This document shows positions 9,830 through 18,044 of a stretch of DNA of 64,000 nt, piece by piece. A program made the translations under genes and the position numbers. The notes under the pieces are model-generated. The model did not search any database. It had not been told where the DNA came from and worked only from the letters and a program-made list of their open reading frames with translations. Each line of letters starts with the position of its first letter. Position 1 is the first letter of the stretch. Source of the DNA: an uncultured Clostridium sp. (GTDB lineage Bacteria > Bacillota_A > Clostridia > TANB77 > CAG-508); contig CAOJZU010000007.1 of NCBI GenBank assembly GCA_948466265.1, forward strand, positions 9,187 to 73,186, read 5' to 3'.

Positions 9830-10400
9830 ATTCTTCTTCCTCCTCTTCTTCTTGATTTCTATCAATAGTTTCAACATATTCATTTATAACATCTAAAGCC
9901 TCATCATAACTATATGACATTGTTGCTCGCTCAATCATTTCCCTTGATTCATCAAACATATTATTTTTCTTTAATGTTTTTGATGCTAGTCCTATTATTT
10001 CAATCATACTACCACCTGCTTCATGAATGTTACATCTTGGCTTTTCTTTTCCACTATTAAATTCTTTTTGCTTCTGATCCATATTTCGCATTTTTTCTGA
10101 AATATCCAAAAACTTTAATGCAACAGGTTTGAATCTTCCATATTGAAAATCATTTCTCATTTCATACATCATTAAATGTATTATTTCACTTATTTGATTA
10201 GAATTTAATGGTCTTTCTTCAACTTCTTTTATTTCTTTTTGTTGCTCAGGTGTACCAAAACATAAATTTAAAGGTGTATCACTTACATATCCTAAAGCCA
10301 TTATACTATGAGCCATTGCCTCTCGATATTCTGTATCCAAATTAGCATCATAAGTTGCATCTCTTATATCATTTATTCTAACTTTTTTTATTTTTGACAT
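9822..10400 (-). CDS. Element protein, unknown N-terminus plus YDEAL domain and acidic tail
   Basis: The 192-residue protein has an N-terminal region of unknown type (residues 1-120) and a C-terminal domain, IIGLASKTLKKNNMFDESRE then SYDEALDVINEYVETI, that matches the small protein encoded directly downstream. It ends in a run of seven glutamates and FE. No membrane segment or catalytic motif is visible. It has no in-frame CGG. Confidence 0.65.
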   Translation of the reverse strand: MSKIKKVRINDIRDATYDANLDTEYREAMAHSIMALGYVSDTPLNLCFGTPEQQKEIKEVEERPLNSNQISEIIHLMMYEMRNDFQYGRFKPVALKFLDISEKMRNMDQKQKEFNSGKEKPRCNIHEAGGSMIEIIGLASKTLKKNNMFDESREMIERATMSYSYDEALDVINEYVETIDRNQEEEEEEEFE

Positions 10401-10419
10401 TACAATAACCTCTCTTTTT

Positions 10420-11133
10420 CTAATATTCTAATTCTTCTTCACTTTTTTCGCTCTCATTTATTTCTTTTAACAACTCTTCTTCATCTTGATACCCCAAATA
10501 GTATAAAGCTGATTCTATTGGTATATATTCTTTTATTATCTCTGAATATGTATCTTCATCCGCTTTTCTCATTTGTAATACACTAAGTGATTCTGTCTCA
10601 TTAGTATCAACATTTAGAAATAATTTAAATTGAATATTTTGATCGTATTGTTCCTTAATATCATTATAAATTTTACTATTACTTTCATAAAATTCTAAGA
10701 TATCATCTTTGTCGGTATAAATATATTCCATTTTGGTTTTAGTATATTTTGTTTTTTTATTTGTAATTTCTTTTATTGCTTTTTTCTTTATCATCTCTAT
10801 AAATTTAAATGGCTCTTCTAATGCTTTAATTTTTGCAGTATTTCTATATTCAATGTCATCCCATTTACTACCAATTCTTAGAAATACATATCCATTTCTA
10901 GTTTTACTTAAATATTCTTCAAATTGTTGTACCGCTTCAAATTCTTTATAATACTTTAAACTATCTAGTTGTATTAATATGCAACTATTTCCATCCTTTT
11001 TGAACTCTTTTATTATTGCATTATCCGGAAGAAGTAAGTCGTTGCAATCAATAGAACTTGCTTTATTTTTTTCTATCATAGATAAGTAATCTCGTTTTGT
11101 TATTGAAATTCTTAAATCGCTATAATATCCCAT
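10420..11133 (-). CDS. Element protein of unknown function with acidic tail
   Basis: The 237-residue protein begins MGYYSDLRISITKRDY, a start seen in phage and element proteins of unknown function. It is soluble and rich in Lys/Glu, and ends SEKSEEELEY. The ATG is preceded by GGGAAG and, further up, by a copy of the repeated leader element (11151-11200). I recognise no motif that would give a function. Confidence 0.6.
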   Translation of the reverse strand: MGYYSDLRISITKRDYLSMIEKNKASSIDCNDLLLPDNAIIKEFKKDGNSCILIQLDSLKYYKEFEAVQQFEEYLSKTRNGYVFLRIGSKWDDIEYRNTAKIKALEEPFKFIEMIKKKAIKEITNKKTKYTKTKMEYIYTDKDDILEFYESNSKIYNDIKEQYDQNIQFKLFLNVDTNETESLSVLQMRKADEDTYSEIIKEYIPIESALYYLGYQDEEELLKEINESEKSEEELEY

Positions 11134-11150
11134 ATATTTATCTTCCCTTT

Positions 11151-11200
11151 CTGAATTCTCTCACACAAGAATCGATTTTGTGTCATTTTTATTTTAGTAT
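11151..11200 (-). promoter_or_regulatory. Repeated leader element, copy 1
   Basis: On the coding strand this 5' leader contains ACAAAATCGATTCTTGTG followed by GAGAGAATTC, a potential short hairpin, then the ribosome binding site of the MGYYS protein. The same element occurs before the ArdA-like gene (11891-11940) and, less perfectly, before metK (15117-15160). Shared leaders suggest common transcriptional or translational control of element genes. Confidence 0.5.
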
Positions 11201-11220
11201 AAATTTACACATCCATAAAA

Positions 11221-11877
11221 TTATTCAAATTCTTCTTCATCTTCATTTTGTTTTGTTAATTGTTTATCCAAATCAAAAATTTCTGTTTGCATTATCAATC
11301 CATAATCTGTTTGCCTTCCACCATTTTCATTGCAGTAATCCTCGCCTAATTTAGATAAATCTATATAATCCATAATATCATCAACAAAAACTTCGCCGTC
11401 TTCAATTATTCTTCTTCCATAATTCTCTGGAAGTTTAACATCACTATAAAGCGTAAAGCTATCTAAATGACTTGCATACTTTTCTGCATCTTTTATGTTT
11501 GATATTTCTTCGCTTTTCATTTCTAAGACTGCTAATAATTTCTCTCTATCTTCTTCATTTAATGTATTTATAATAGCAAATATTTGTTTAATATCTTGAT
11601 ATGGTGTTGTATATCCTAAATTTGTTGCCTTATCTATTATATTTAAAATTTCTCTTGTCATCTCTTTTGAAAAACTATAATTTTCTGTATCAATTACTTC
11701 ACATTTTAATACATGAGTACCTTGAATCGATAAATTATTATAATCTAATCCTAAATATTTAAAATCTCGTTCTAATTTTTCTGTTTCCTTAGGAATTCTT
11801 ATCACGATTTCTCTATAATCTTCATTTTCTTCGTACTCATGTTTATTAACTATATTAAGTTTCATTTTTAATCCCAT
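11221..11877 (-). CDS. ArdA-like antirestriction protein with acidic tail
   Basis: The protein has about 218 residues. The C-terminal half (SFTLYSDVKLPENYGRRIIE, then DDIMDYIDLSKLGEDYCNEN and TDYGLIM) fits the ArdA-type antirestriction proteins of Firmicute elements, DNA mimics that block type I restriction enzymes during transfer. The protein is strongly acidic and ends EDEEEFE. I chose the ATG at 11877, which follows AGGAGGTG at good spacing. A copy of the repeated leader element lies directly upstream. Assignment is from pattern recognition of the C-terminal half only. Confidence 0.62.
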   Translation of the reverse strand: MGLKMKLNIVNKHEYEENEDYREIVIRIPKETEKLERDFKYLGLDYNNLSIQGTHVLKCEVIDTENYSFSKEMTREILNIIDKATNLGYTTPYQDIKQIFAIINTLNEEDREKLLAVLEMKSEEISNIKDAEKYASHLDSFTLYSDVKLPENYGRRIIEDGEVFVDDIMDYIDLSKLGEDYCNENGGRQTDYGLIMQTEIFDLDKQLTKQNEDEEEFE

Positions 11878-11890
11878 TACTTTCACCTCC

Positions 11891-11940
11891 TAGAATTCTC
11901 TTGCACGAGAATCAATTTTGTACCATTTTTATTATTTTTT
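11891..11940 (-). promoter_or_regulatory. Repeated leader element, copy 2
   Basis: On the coding strand it reads ACAAAATTGATTCTCGTG followed by CAAGAGAATTC and then AGGAGGTG of the ArdA-like gene. GATTCTC and GAGAATTC can pair in a hairpin. It is nearly identical to the copy at 11151-11200. Confidence 0.5.
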
Positions 11941-11963
11941 AGTATCGTTCTACATCGATGAAA

Positions 11964-12227
11964 TCACTCAAACTCTTCTGTTGTTTCACTTTCAATATTA
12001 TTTTGTTTTCCTTTAGCAACATAAACATTTTTTCCTTTTTTGTCATATACATAAACTCCTAATTCTTTAGTCAGAGCATCTTGTAAATATTCACTTTTAT
12101 ATTCTTCTGCATACTTTTTTGCAGTTTTTAGATCATGTGTACCTGCTAATAATCCTCCATTACTATTTCTTACATAATATTGTGTATTTGGATACATTTT
12201 CATTATTTGGTCTTGTGTAAAACTCAT
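11964..12227 (-). CDS. Small element protein with acidic tail (paralogue of next gene upstream)
   Basis: The 87-residue protein ends ESETTEEFE. Its core (YYVRNSNGGLLAGTHDLKTA, then GVYVYDKKGKNVYVAKG) aligns with the core of the protein encoded at 12296-12688 (WYLVRNEELEVLGSFSTLNQ, then VWVEIEGESEKIYIAKD), so these are diverged copies of one small alpha/beta domain. Function is unknown; no signal peptide or membrane segment is seen. Confidence 0.6.
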   Translation of the reverse strand: MSFTQDQIMKMYPNTQYYVRNSNGGLLAGTHDLKTAKKYAEEYKSEYLQDALTKELGVYVYDKKGKNVYVAKGKQNNIESETTEEFE

Positions 12228-12295
12228 ATTTTTTATTCCTTCTTTCTGCTTTTCTTTTTTTATTATTTTGTTTTAATTTTTAGCATTATAAAAAG

Positions 12296-12688
12296 TTACT
12301 CAATTTCCTCTGTCTCTTCATTTTCATAATCTTTTGCTATATATATTTTTTCTGATTCTCCTTCTATCTCGACCCATACTTCTGAACTATCGCAATTTCT
12401 CATATATTCTTTTTTCTTTTTTTCTGCAAAAACAATTGCTTGATTTAATGTAGAGAAACTTCCAAGAACTTCAAGCTCTTCATTTCTAACTAGATACCAA
12501 ATATCTTCTTGTATATTTAGTTTTACATCTTTCATAATTTCTTTTACAAGGCTTATTTTCTCTTTTGTCTCTTTCCATTGTTTAACATACTTTTCTTTAG
12601 GTGTATTCATTAACCAATCCTTTGAATAGCAAAATAGATTATGACATAAAATATCTTCAAATTCTTTTAATAAATCCATTTTATTCAA
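12296..12688 (-). CDS. Small element protein with acidic tail
   Basis: The 130-residue protein has a helical N-terminal half and a C-terminal small domain shared with the 87-residue neighbour. It ends ENEETEEIE. The TTG at 12688 is better spaced from the GAGGAG in the tail codons of the upstream gene than the ATG at 12679. Function is unknown. Confidence 0.6.
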   Translation of the reverse strand: MNKMDLLKEFEDILCHNLFCYSKDWLMNTPKEKYVKQWKETKEKISLVKEIMKDVKLNIQEDIWYLVRNEELEVLGSFSTLNQAIVFAEKKKKEYMRNCDSSEVWVEIEGESEKIYIAKDYENEETEEIE

Positions 12689-13397
12689 ATTCTACGTTCT
12701 CCTCTTCTTCATTCTTTTTATTTAATACATTTACAATTAAATCTTTTGTTACAAAAACAGTTCTTTTGTTAAATTCTCTTTGCCAAGCTCCTTCATATCG
12801 TGACCAATGAAATCCATTGTCTTTTAATGCTTGTCTAATCTCATCACTAGGCTTATCATCAAATAATAATTGGATTCTATTTATGTCTTTATTATGAATC
12901 GCCTTTCCACCTTTAAACTCTATATTATGAAACTCTAAATTTTCTTGTTCTTCTAGTCGTTTTATTCTTTCTTTTGTGCTTCTTATCCTTGCCCCTATAT
13001 TTGTAAGTTCCCATGTCGAATGTTCCCTTGCTTTAATACTTGCTCTTTCATTTTCTAACCTTTGTAATTTATCTTTCAATTTTTCAATTGCATTTGGATC
13101 GTCATTATAAATTACCGTGCTACTTTGTGCTGACTCTGCTCGGTCTTTATAATATTTACTTTTTTTATCTTCTTCAATTGATCTTCTAATATCTTCCCAA
13201 GCTCTCTCGTGCAATCTTCTTGCTTTTTTTTCTGAATGATGACCTCTTATTATTGGTTGTCCGGGTGTTGACATCAAAATTCTATTAGCTGTAGAATTAC
13301 TATAATCTAACGATCTCTGCTTTGCTTTTTCTGAATATTCATTGTACCTTGCTATTCTCTTTTGTTTTCTTTCTTCATAGTCTAATCTTCCTCCCAT
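12681..13397 (-). CDS. DUF3560 family protein with acidic tail
   Basis: The 238-residue protein starts with DYEERKQKRIARYNEYSEKA and has PGQPIIRGHHSEKKARRLHE near residues 45-65, the signature of DUF3560 proteins found on plasmids and conjugative elements. A coiled-coil-like middle (about residues 105-150) is followed by a C-terminal RIQLLFDDKPSDEIRQALKD segment often seen in this family. It ends EEENVEFE. The family's function is unknown to me. The natural CCC GGA in this gene is not a skip site because CGG is out of frame. Confidence 0.75.
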   Translation of the reverse strand: MGGRLDYEERKQKRIARYNEYSEKAKQRSLDYSNSTANRILMSTPGQPIIRGHHSEKKARRLHERAWEDIRRSIEEDKKSKYYKDRAESAQSSTVIYNDDPNAIEKLKDKLQRLENERASIKAREHSTWELTNIGARIRSTKERIKRLEEQENLEFHNIEFKGGKAIHNKDINRIQLLFDDKPSDEIRQALKDNGFHWSRYEGAWQREFNKRTVFVTKDLIVNVLNKKNEEEENVEFE

Positions 13398-13480
13398 TTT
13401 TCACTCCTTTCTCAATTAAAAAAAAGACTTTGCAAAAGTTTTGTTGCATTCTAACTCTCTTTACATTCCTTTTGCAAGTC

Positions 13481-13849
13481 TTATTCAAATTCTTCTTCAT
13501 CTTCTAGGCTCTGATAATCTTTTACTCCTTTTGGGTCATATTCTTTTAATTTTTCAATGTCAAAAACAACACGATCATATTTCCCCATATTATAATTAAC
13601 TGTACAGACTACTTTCTTTATAATTCCTTCTTCGATCAATTTTTTCTCAAGTCCACAATCCTTTGTGATTGAACTAATAAATGCCTCATTTTTATCAAGA
13701 GAATAACCACCTAAATTAACTGTTATATCTCCATAAAAATCATTTTTCGTGTTAGCAGTTACTGCTAATCCTTCATTAAATATATAGTGTTCTACATTTA
13801 AAAATAAAGTTTTTTTATTAAATTTTAAGGTTTTTCTATTTTTTTCCAT
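13481..13849 (-). CDS. Small element protein, DUF4313-like, acidic tail
   Basis: The protein has about 122 residues. The segment ITVNLGGYSLDKNEAFISSI followed by GLEKKLIEEGI resembles DUF4313-type proteins of gut Firmicute elements. The tail is LEDEEEFE. I chose the second ATG (13849) because GGAG precedes it at normal distance; the first ATG overlaps that site. Function is unknown. Confidence 0.55.
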   Translation of the reverse strand: MEKNRKTLKFNKKTLFLNVEHYIFNEGLAVTANTKNDFYGDITVNLGGYSLDKNEAFISSITKDCGLEKKLIEEGIIKKVVCTVNYNMGKYDRVVFDIEKLKEYDPKGVKDYQSLEDEEEFE

Positions 13850-13904
13850 TTTATTTTTCTCCATTCCTTATATAATGATTTTTAATAGTTTTGAAGTCTA
13901 TTTC

Positions 13905-15020
13905 TTATATTTGTACAACTTCTTCCCAAGTAAATCCTTCTCTTCCAAAATGCCCATAATTTGTTGTTTTACTATAAATTGGCTTCTTTAGATCTAGATA
14001 TGTAACAATACCATTTGGAGTTAAATCAAACTTTTCTTTTATAAGCTTTATAATTAACCCTTCTGAAATTTTATTTGTTCCAAAGCAATCTATATAAATT
14101 GATAATGGTTTTTCTATTCCAATACCATAAGACATCTGTATTTCACATTTTTGTGCTAGTCCATTTGCAATAACACTTTTTGCAATATGTCTTAGCATAT
14201 ATGATGCCGATCTATCAACTTTGCTTGCATCTTTTCCTGAGAAAGCTCCGCCTCCATTTCTTGCAATTCCTCCATAAGTATCAACTGCAAGTTTTCTTCC
14301 TGTAAGACCTGTATCTGCAATAGCTCCTCCAATTACAAATCTTCCTGTTGGATTAACGTAAAATCTAGTATTTGCATCTATCATATCAGGATTTACAACT
14401 GCAAATACAACTTTTTTCAATAAATCATTTTGCAAAGTTTCTATGTCAATGTTATCTAAATGTTGTGTAGATATAAGAATTGTATCAATCCTTATTGGCA
14501 TATCATCCATATACTCTACTGTTACTTGAACTTTTCCATCTGGCTTTAGATATGGAATCTCTCCTAATTTTCTTACATCAGCTAATTGCTTTGAAATTTT
14601 ATGTGCAACACTTATTGGATATGGCATATAGTCCTCTGATTCATCTGTAGCATATCCAAACATAATACCTTGATCTCCTGCCCCTCCAACATTTACTCCA
14701 ATTGCTATATCATTACTTTGCTTTGTAATATTTATATCTATATTACAAGTTTTATAATCCATAGTAGTTTTTTCATCATCGTATCCTACTTCTTTTAGTT
14801 TTTCCCTTACTATACTTTCAATATCAATAATAGCATTTGATGTTATTTGTCCCGCTATTGTTACTTTATTATTTGATATAAGAGTTTCAACTGCAACTCT
14901 TGAATTTTCATCTTGCTCTAAGCAAGCATCTAAAATTGAATCTGATATAAAATCACATACTTTGTCAGGATGCCCTTCTGTTACAGATTCACTTGTTAAA
15001 AAATATTTTTTATGTCCCAT
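13905..15020 (-). CDS. metK: S-adenosylmethionine synthetase, element-borne copy
   Basis: MetK makes S-adenosylmethionine from methionine and ATP. The 371-residue protein has the family motifs TEGHPDKVCDFISD, GAGDQGIMFGYA and GGGAFSGKDASKVDRSA, all intact; it is somewhat shorter than typical housekeeping MetK (about 390). Its 5' leader carries a degenerate copy of the element's repeated leader, which, with its place between element genes and the element end, argues that it belongs to the mobile element. It may supply methyl donor for the element's methyltransferase after transfer. It has no in-frame CGG. Confidence 0.9.
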   Translation of the reverse strand: MGHKKYFLTSESVTEGHPDKVCDFISDSILDACLEQDENSRVAVETLISNNKVTIAGQITSNAIIDIESIVREKLKEVGYDDEKTTMDYKTCNIDINITKQSNDIAIGVNVGGAGDQGIMFGYATDESEDYMPYPISVAHKISKQLADVRKLGEIPYLKPDGKVQVTVEYMDDMPIRIDTILISTQHLDNIDIETLQNDLLKKVVFAVVNPDMIDANTRFYVNPTGRFVIGGAIADTGLTGRKLAVDTYGGIARNGGGAFSGKDASKVDRSASYMLRHIAKSVIANGLAQKCEIQMSYGIGIEKPLSIYIDCFGTNKISEGLIIKLIKEKFDLTPNGIVTYLDLKKPIYSKTTNYGHFGREGFTWEEVVQI

Positions 15021-15116
15021 ATCTTTTCAAACCTCCATTCTTTACTTTTTCTCTATATTAGACATTTATCATATTTCTCTATAACTAACTTTTACACTGC
15101 CTCACACTCCTTTCTC

Positions 15117-15160
15117 CATTCGCACGACGTTCGATTTTGTGCCGTTTTTATTTCTACTCG
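15117..15160 (-). promoter_or_regulatory. Repeated leader element, diverged copy 3 (metK leader)
   Basis: On the coding strand this reads GGCACAAAATCGAACGTCGT, matching the core of copies 1 and 2 but with the hairpin half altered. It lies about 100 bases upstream of metK. Confidence 0.4.
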
Positions 15161-15344
15161 GACAAATTACTTAACTCGTTTTTTCTAATACAAAAAGAGT
15201 AGCTACATTTAAAACTACTCTTGTAATTATTAAATTTAATCTATATCAAAATCAATCTCGTATTTGATCTCCTTAGTAGTATGCATTCTTCCTGCTCCTA
15301 GCTGACCACCTTTTCTTAAAAAAATATGTGTCTGTTTTGAGCGT
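15161..15344. other. End region of the conjugative element
   Basis: Between the metK leader and the spoIVA remnant I see no complete gene. On the minus strand an open stretch ending GRMHTTKEIKYEIDFDID with a stop near 15236 could be a protein tail, but it has no recognisable start. The left-to-right change from element DNA to spoIVA sequence occurs close to 15345, so the attachment site should lie here; the other end is outside the window and no core repeat can be named. Confidence 0.4.
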
Positions 15345-15629
15345 ATCATGCATATGATAAGAGCAGATATCACAACAGAAGTTTCCCCTATTGTAGGCTC
15401 TGAAAGACAATCAGAAGAACTTGTAACTTCACTTCTTTCTGAATTCGAAACTGACCCTAAGAAAATTTGGGAATCTAATATTTTTGGTAAAAGCTTACAT
15501 GAACTTGTAAATGAAGGATTACAAAACAAATTATATAGAATGCCAGAAGATGCTCAAATGAAGCTTCAAGAAACTTTAGAACGTATTGTAAATGAAGGTA
15601 GTGGTGGATTAATTTGCATCATTCTTTAA
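15345..15629 (+). pseudogene. spoIVA: 3' fragment of spoIVA, cut by the element
   Basis: The reading frame from HMIRADITTEVSPIVG to SGGLICIIL and its stop is the highly conserved C-terminal part (about 92 residues) of SpoIVA, the ATPase that builds the basement layer of the spore coat. The first roughly 400 residues are missing: upstream sequence is element DNA on the other strand. The fragment shows no decay and keeps its own terminator, so the cut is either recent or the gene is rejoined by excision of the element, as with other sporulation genes that carry intervening elements. Confidence 0.85.
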
Positions 15630-16929
15630 AATCTTTTGGATGTGCAGACTGTTTATAAAAAATGGTCTGCTTTTTTTCTTTTTATTTAGAATAAAAATCA
15701 TTGAAATTATAAATATAGCTAAATCTACTAAAAATAGTTTGATAAAAAAGTGGTCATTTCCGTGTCCTTGGAAGCCTTTTTTCTTCTTTAGGCACGTTAG
15801 GTTTGCTAATACTAGCATTTACTGTTTCTTTTACTTCTATATCTTCTTTTATTTTGTCATTTTCTTGTATTTTATCATCTGGATTAGGTTTTTTGTCGGT
15901 TTCTTCATTTTGCTCTCCATTATCTGGACTTTCTGGTTCTTGTTTATCTCCTCCATTTTCATTATCTTCTGTTTTTTCATGCGTAAAAATAATGCTTTTT
16001 GCTTCTTTTCTGTATAAACCATCTTCATATATTATATATTCATTTGGCTTATCTTCTTTAGCTTCTCCTAAATATTCAACTGCTCTAAATATCTTTTCAT
16101 CTTTGTATTTTCCTGTAACTTTTATTTCTATTTCAAATCCTAAGTCTTTATATTCACTTGGTATCATTATTTTAAAAACATTTTCTGAAGATGTAAATTC
16201 CGTTTTGTTTTCTTTACTTTCTTTATCTGTTATAAAATATCCTTGTATATTTGGTGCTATTATGGATACATCATATCCCAAAGCCCCTTCTCCTTCTAGC
16301 GCAACTTCATACGCTAGCGAATAATAATTTGGTTTTATATTGTCTTGCTTAAAGATTTCATTCACTGAAACTGTAATTTTTCTTGGACTTCTATCTGTTT
16401 TTTCATCTTTTTCTAATAACATCTGTGATGCAGCATTTATTATTTTTTCAGCCCTTTCTTTTACTTCTGTTCCAATTCCTTCTTTTACTTTGTAGTAATT
16501 TTTTACAACTTCCGCTCTTATATTATCTATATAACAGTCTATTGCAATTTTAGTTGCAATATCTAAATCCTCTTTATTATTTAAACCATATTTTTTAATG
16601 TTTTCTTTTTTAGTACCACTTTTAATTATATTTATAAATGACTCTGCAGTATCTGAATCTTTTTCTATCCATCCAGAATTTATCTGAGATATCTCTTTTG
16701 TTTTTGGTCCTACTTCATATATGTATACTCCATCTGCTTCAAATTTAGTAACTGAAAAATCCTTCTTTGTTCCTATTATTCCTGTCACTTCAATTACTCC
16801 ATCTAATTCTGTAATCCTTGTTCCTATTACTTTAATTTCTTCACATTCTGCTAATGCCTGTACACTAGCTGTGCCAGTAAACATCAATATAAACATGTAG
16901 ACAAATATTATGAATATTTTCTTTTTCAT
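15609..16929 (-). CDS. LPXTG-anchored surface protein (one skip site inside the motif)
   Basis: The restored protein has 439 residues: a signal peptide (about 1-26, ending VQALA), an extracellular region, a Glu/Pro/Asn/Asp-rich spacer (about 325-375), and a C-terminal sorting signal. The sorting signal exists only if the C at 15762 in ACACGGAAAT is skipped: the frame then reads RLPRTG followed by a hydrophobic span (LFLVDLAIFIISMIFIL) and lysines. Without the skip it ends LPRTRK with no membrane span. Around residue 130, ATKIAIDCY resembles a thioester-domain motif, but this is weak. The partner sortase is encoded directly upstream. Confidence 0.87.
15644..15678 (+). terminator. Terminator after spoIVA fragment
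   Basis: GCAGAC and GTCTGC pair around an AT-rich loop, followed directly by seven T's on the plus strand. It lies 15 bases after the spoIVA stop. On the other strand the same bases encode the extreme C-terminus of the LPXTG protein. Confidence 0.7.
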
Positions 16930-16949
16930 TTTTCATTTTCCTTTCAATT

Positions 16950-17503
16950 CTATATTTCTTCTTTTCCTATAACACATTGTCTATAAGCTCTTTTTCCTTT
17001 CACACATGTTATTAGTGTTATATTATTTTCTTCTGTATTTTCTAATACTTCTACATTTGTTTCTTGTATTATTTTGTTTTCGAAAACTTTGTATCTCCTT
17101 TCTCCCATATTTGTTATATATATTATTTCTTCACCATTTTTGAGATTTTTAATTTCCCCAAAATAGTGAGCATATGAGCCTTCATTATGTGATGCAAGTG
17201 CAACATTTCCGATTCCATAAAGGTGTTTCTTCAAAATGTCCGAACAAAGTATTTTAAGATCTCGCTTCCTGTTCCTTCTTTTATTTCCGCTTCAACATTT
17301 AAACTTGGAATTACAATCATACCAAGTATTCCATCTTTAAACACTGGATCTTCTTGCACTTTTTCATTTATATTTTCCTTGGTATTCTCTAATTCCTGTT
17401 TTATTTCTTGTTCTCTACTTTTAAAATTTGTATACTTAAATGCTGTAATACATCCTGAAAAAGCGCACAAAAATAATAGTAAAACAATAATTGTTTTTTT
17501 CAT
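16950..17503 (-). CDS. Sortase (two skip sites)
   Basis: Sortases attach LPXTG proteins to the cell wall. The restored protein has 183 residues with an N-terminal membrane anchor (IIVLLLFLCAFSGC). Skipping the C's at 17242 and 17211 gives YFVGHFEETPLWN then GNVALASHNEGSYAH, the conserved region with the catalytic histidine; the catalytic cysteine is in LITCVKGKRAYRQCV, with an Arg following. Length 554 minus 2 is divisible by 3. The gene is 20 bases upstream of the LPXTG protein, its obvious substrate. Confidence 0.88.
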
Positions 17504-18044
17504 AAATATTCCTCTTTTTAAATTTTGGTATTTTTTAAGAATCGTTTTTGATATTGGCTAATAAATGCCATTTTGGATTTTAAATTTTTACAAGAATAAC
17601 AGAAAAGATAATTCTTGTGATTTAATTTTTTATTATATTAACATGGTTCATTTCAAAAATCAATAGTTTTCTAAAAATTTTTTTATTTTTTTCTTAATGA
17701 TATTTGTATATTAAATTTGATATATCTTTTACTATATATTTATATGGCTTCTATTCCATAATCATTTAAATCTTCTTTATCAAATTTATTATCTCTTGTA
17801 TTTTATATTCAATATGTTCATTTCCCTTTAAATTTCTTTTCAGGGCGAAACCCAATAATATGATTAGACTAGAAATAATGAAAACTGGAATTGTTAGAAG
17901 GCGAATTTTTTGCTTTTAGCCCTAATATCATAATTATTTAAAAAAACTACATATTATAATAAAACTACAAATGGACCCTTCGAAGCTTCTCGAAAGGTCC
18001 ATTCATACTTTAAAATACAGCCGGCACAAGCTATACTCTTCTAC
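17504..18044. other. Gene-free region between sortase and VWA-like gene
   Basis: This AT-rich stretch holds a terminator (17970-18003) and no convincing gene. On the minus strand around 17780-17930 there is an open frame of about 50 codons with a hydrophobic segment (IISSLIILLGFAL) and a lysine-rich end, but it lacks a start codon and a ribosome binding site, so I treat it as a possible remnant only. Confidence 0.4.
17970..18003 (-). terminator. Terminator of the VWA-like gene
   Basis: AATGGACC and GGTCCATT flank an inner TTCGA/TCGAA pairing, forming a strong hairpin about 40 bases after the stop of the minus-strand gene at 18045; T-rich sequence follows on that strand. Confidence 0.6.

Noticed and set aside
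15236..15529. Minus-strand open frame across the spoIVA fragment
   Set aside because: It is the complement of conserved spoIVA sequence. Only its last part, in element DNA, could be real, and it has no start.
17780..17930. Minus-strand open stretch with a hydrophobic segment upstream of the sortase
   Set aside because: It has no start codon, no ribosome binding site and follows a stop directly; I list it only as a possible remnant within the intergenic note.
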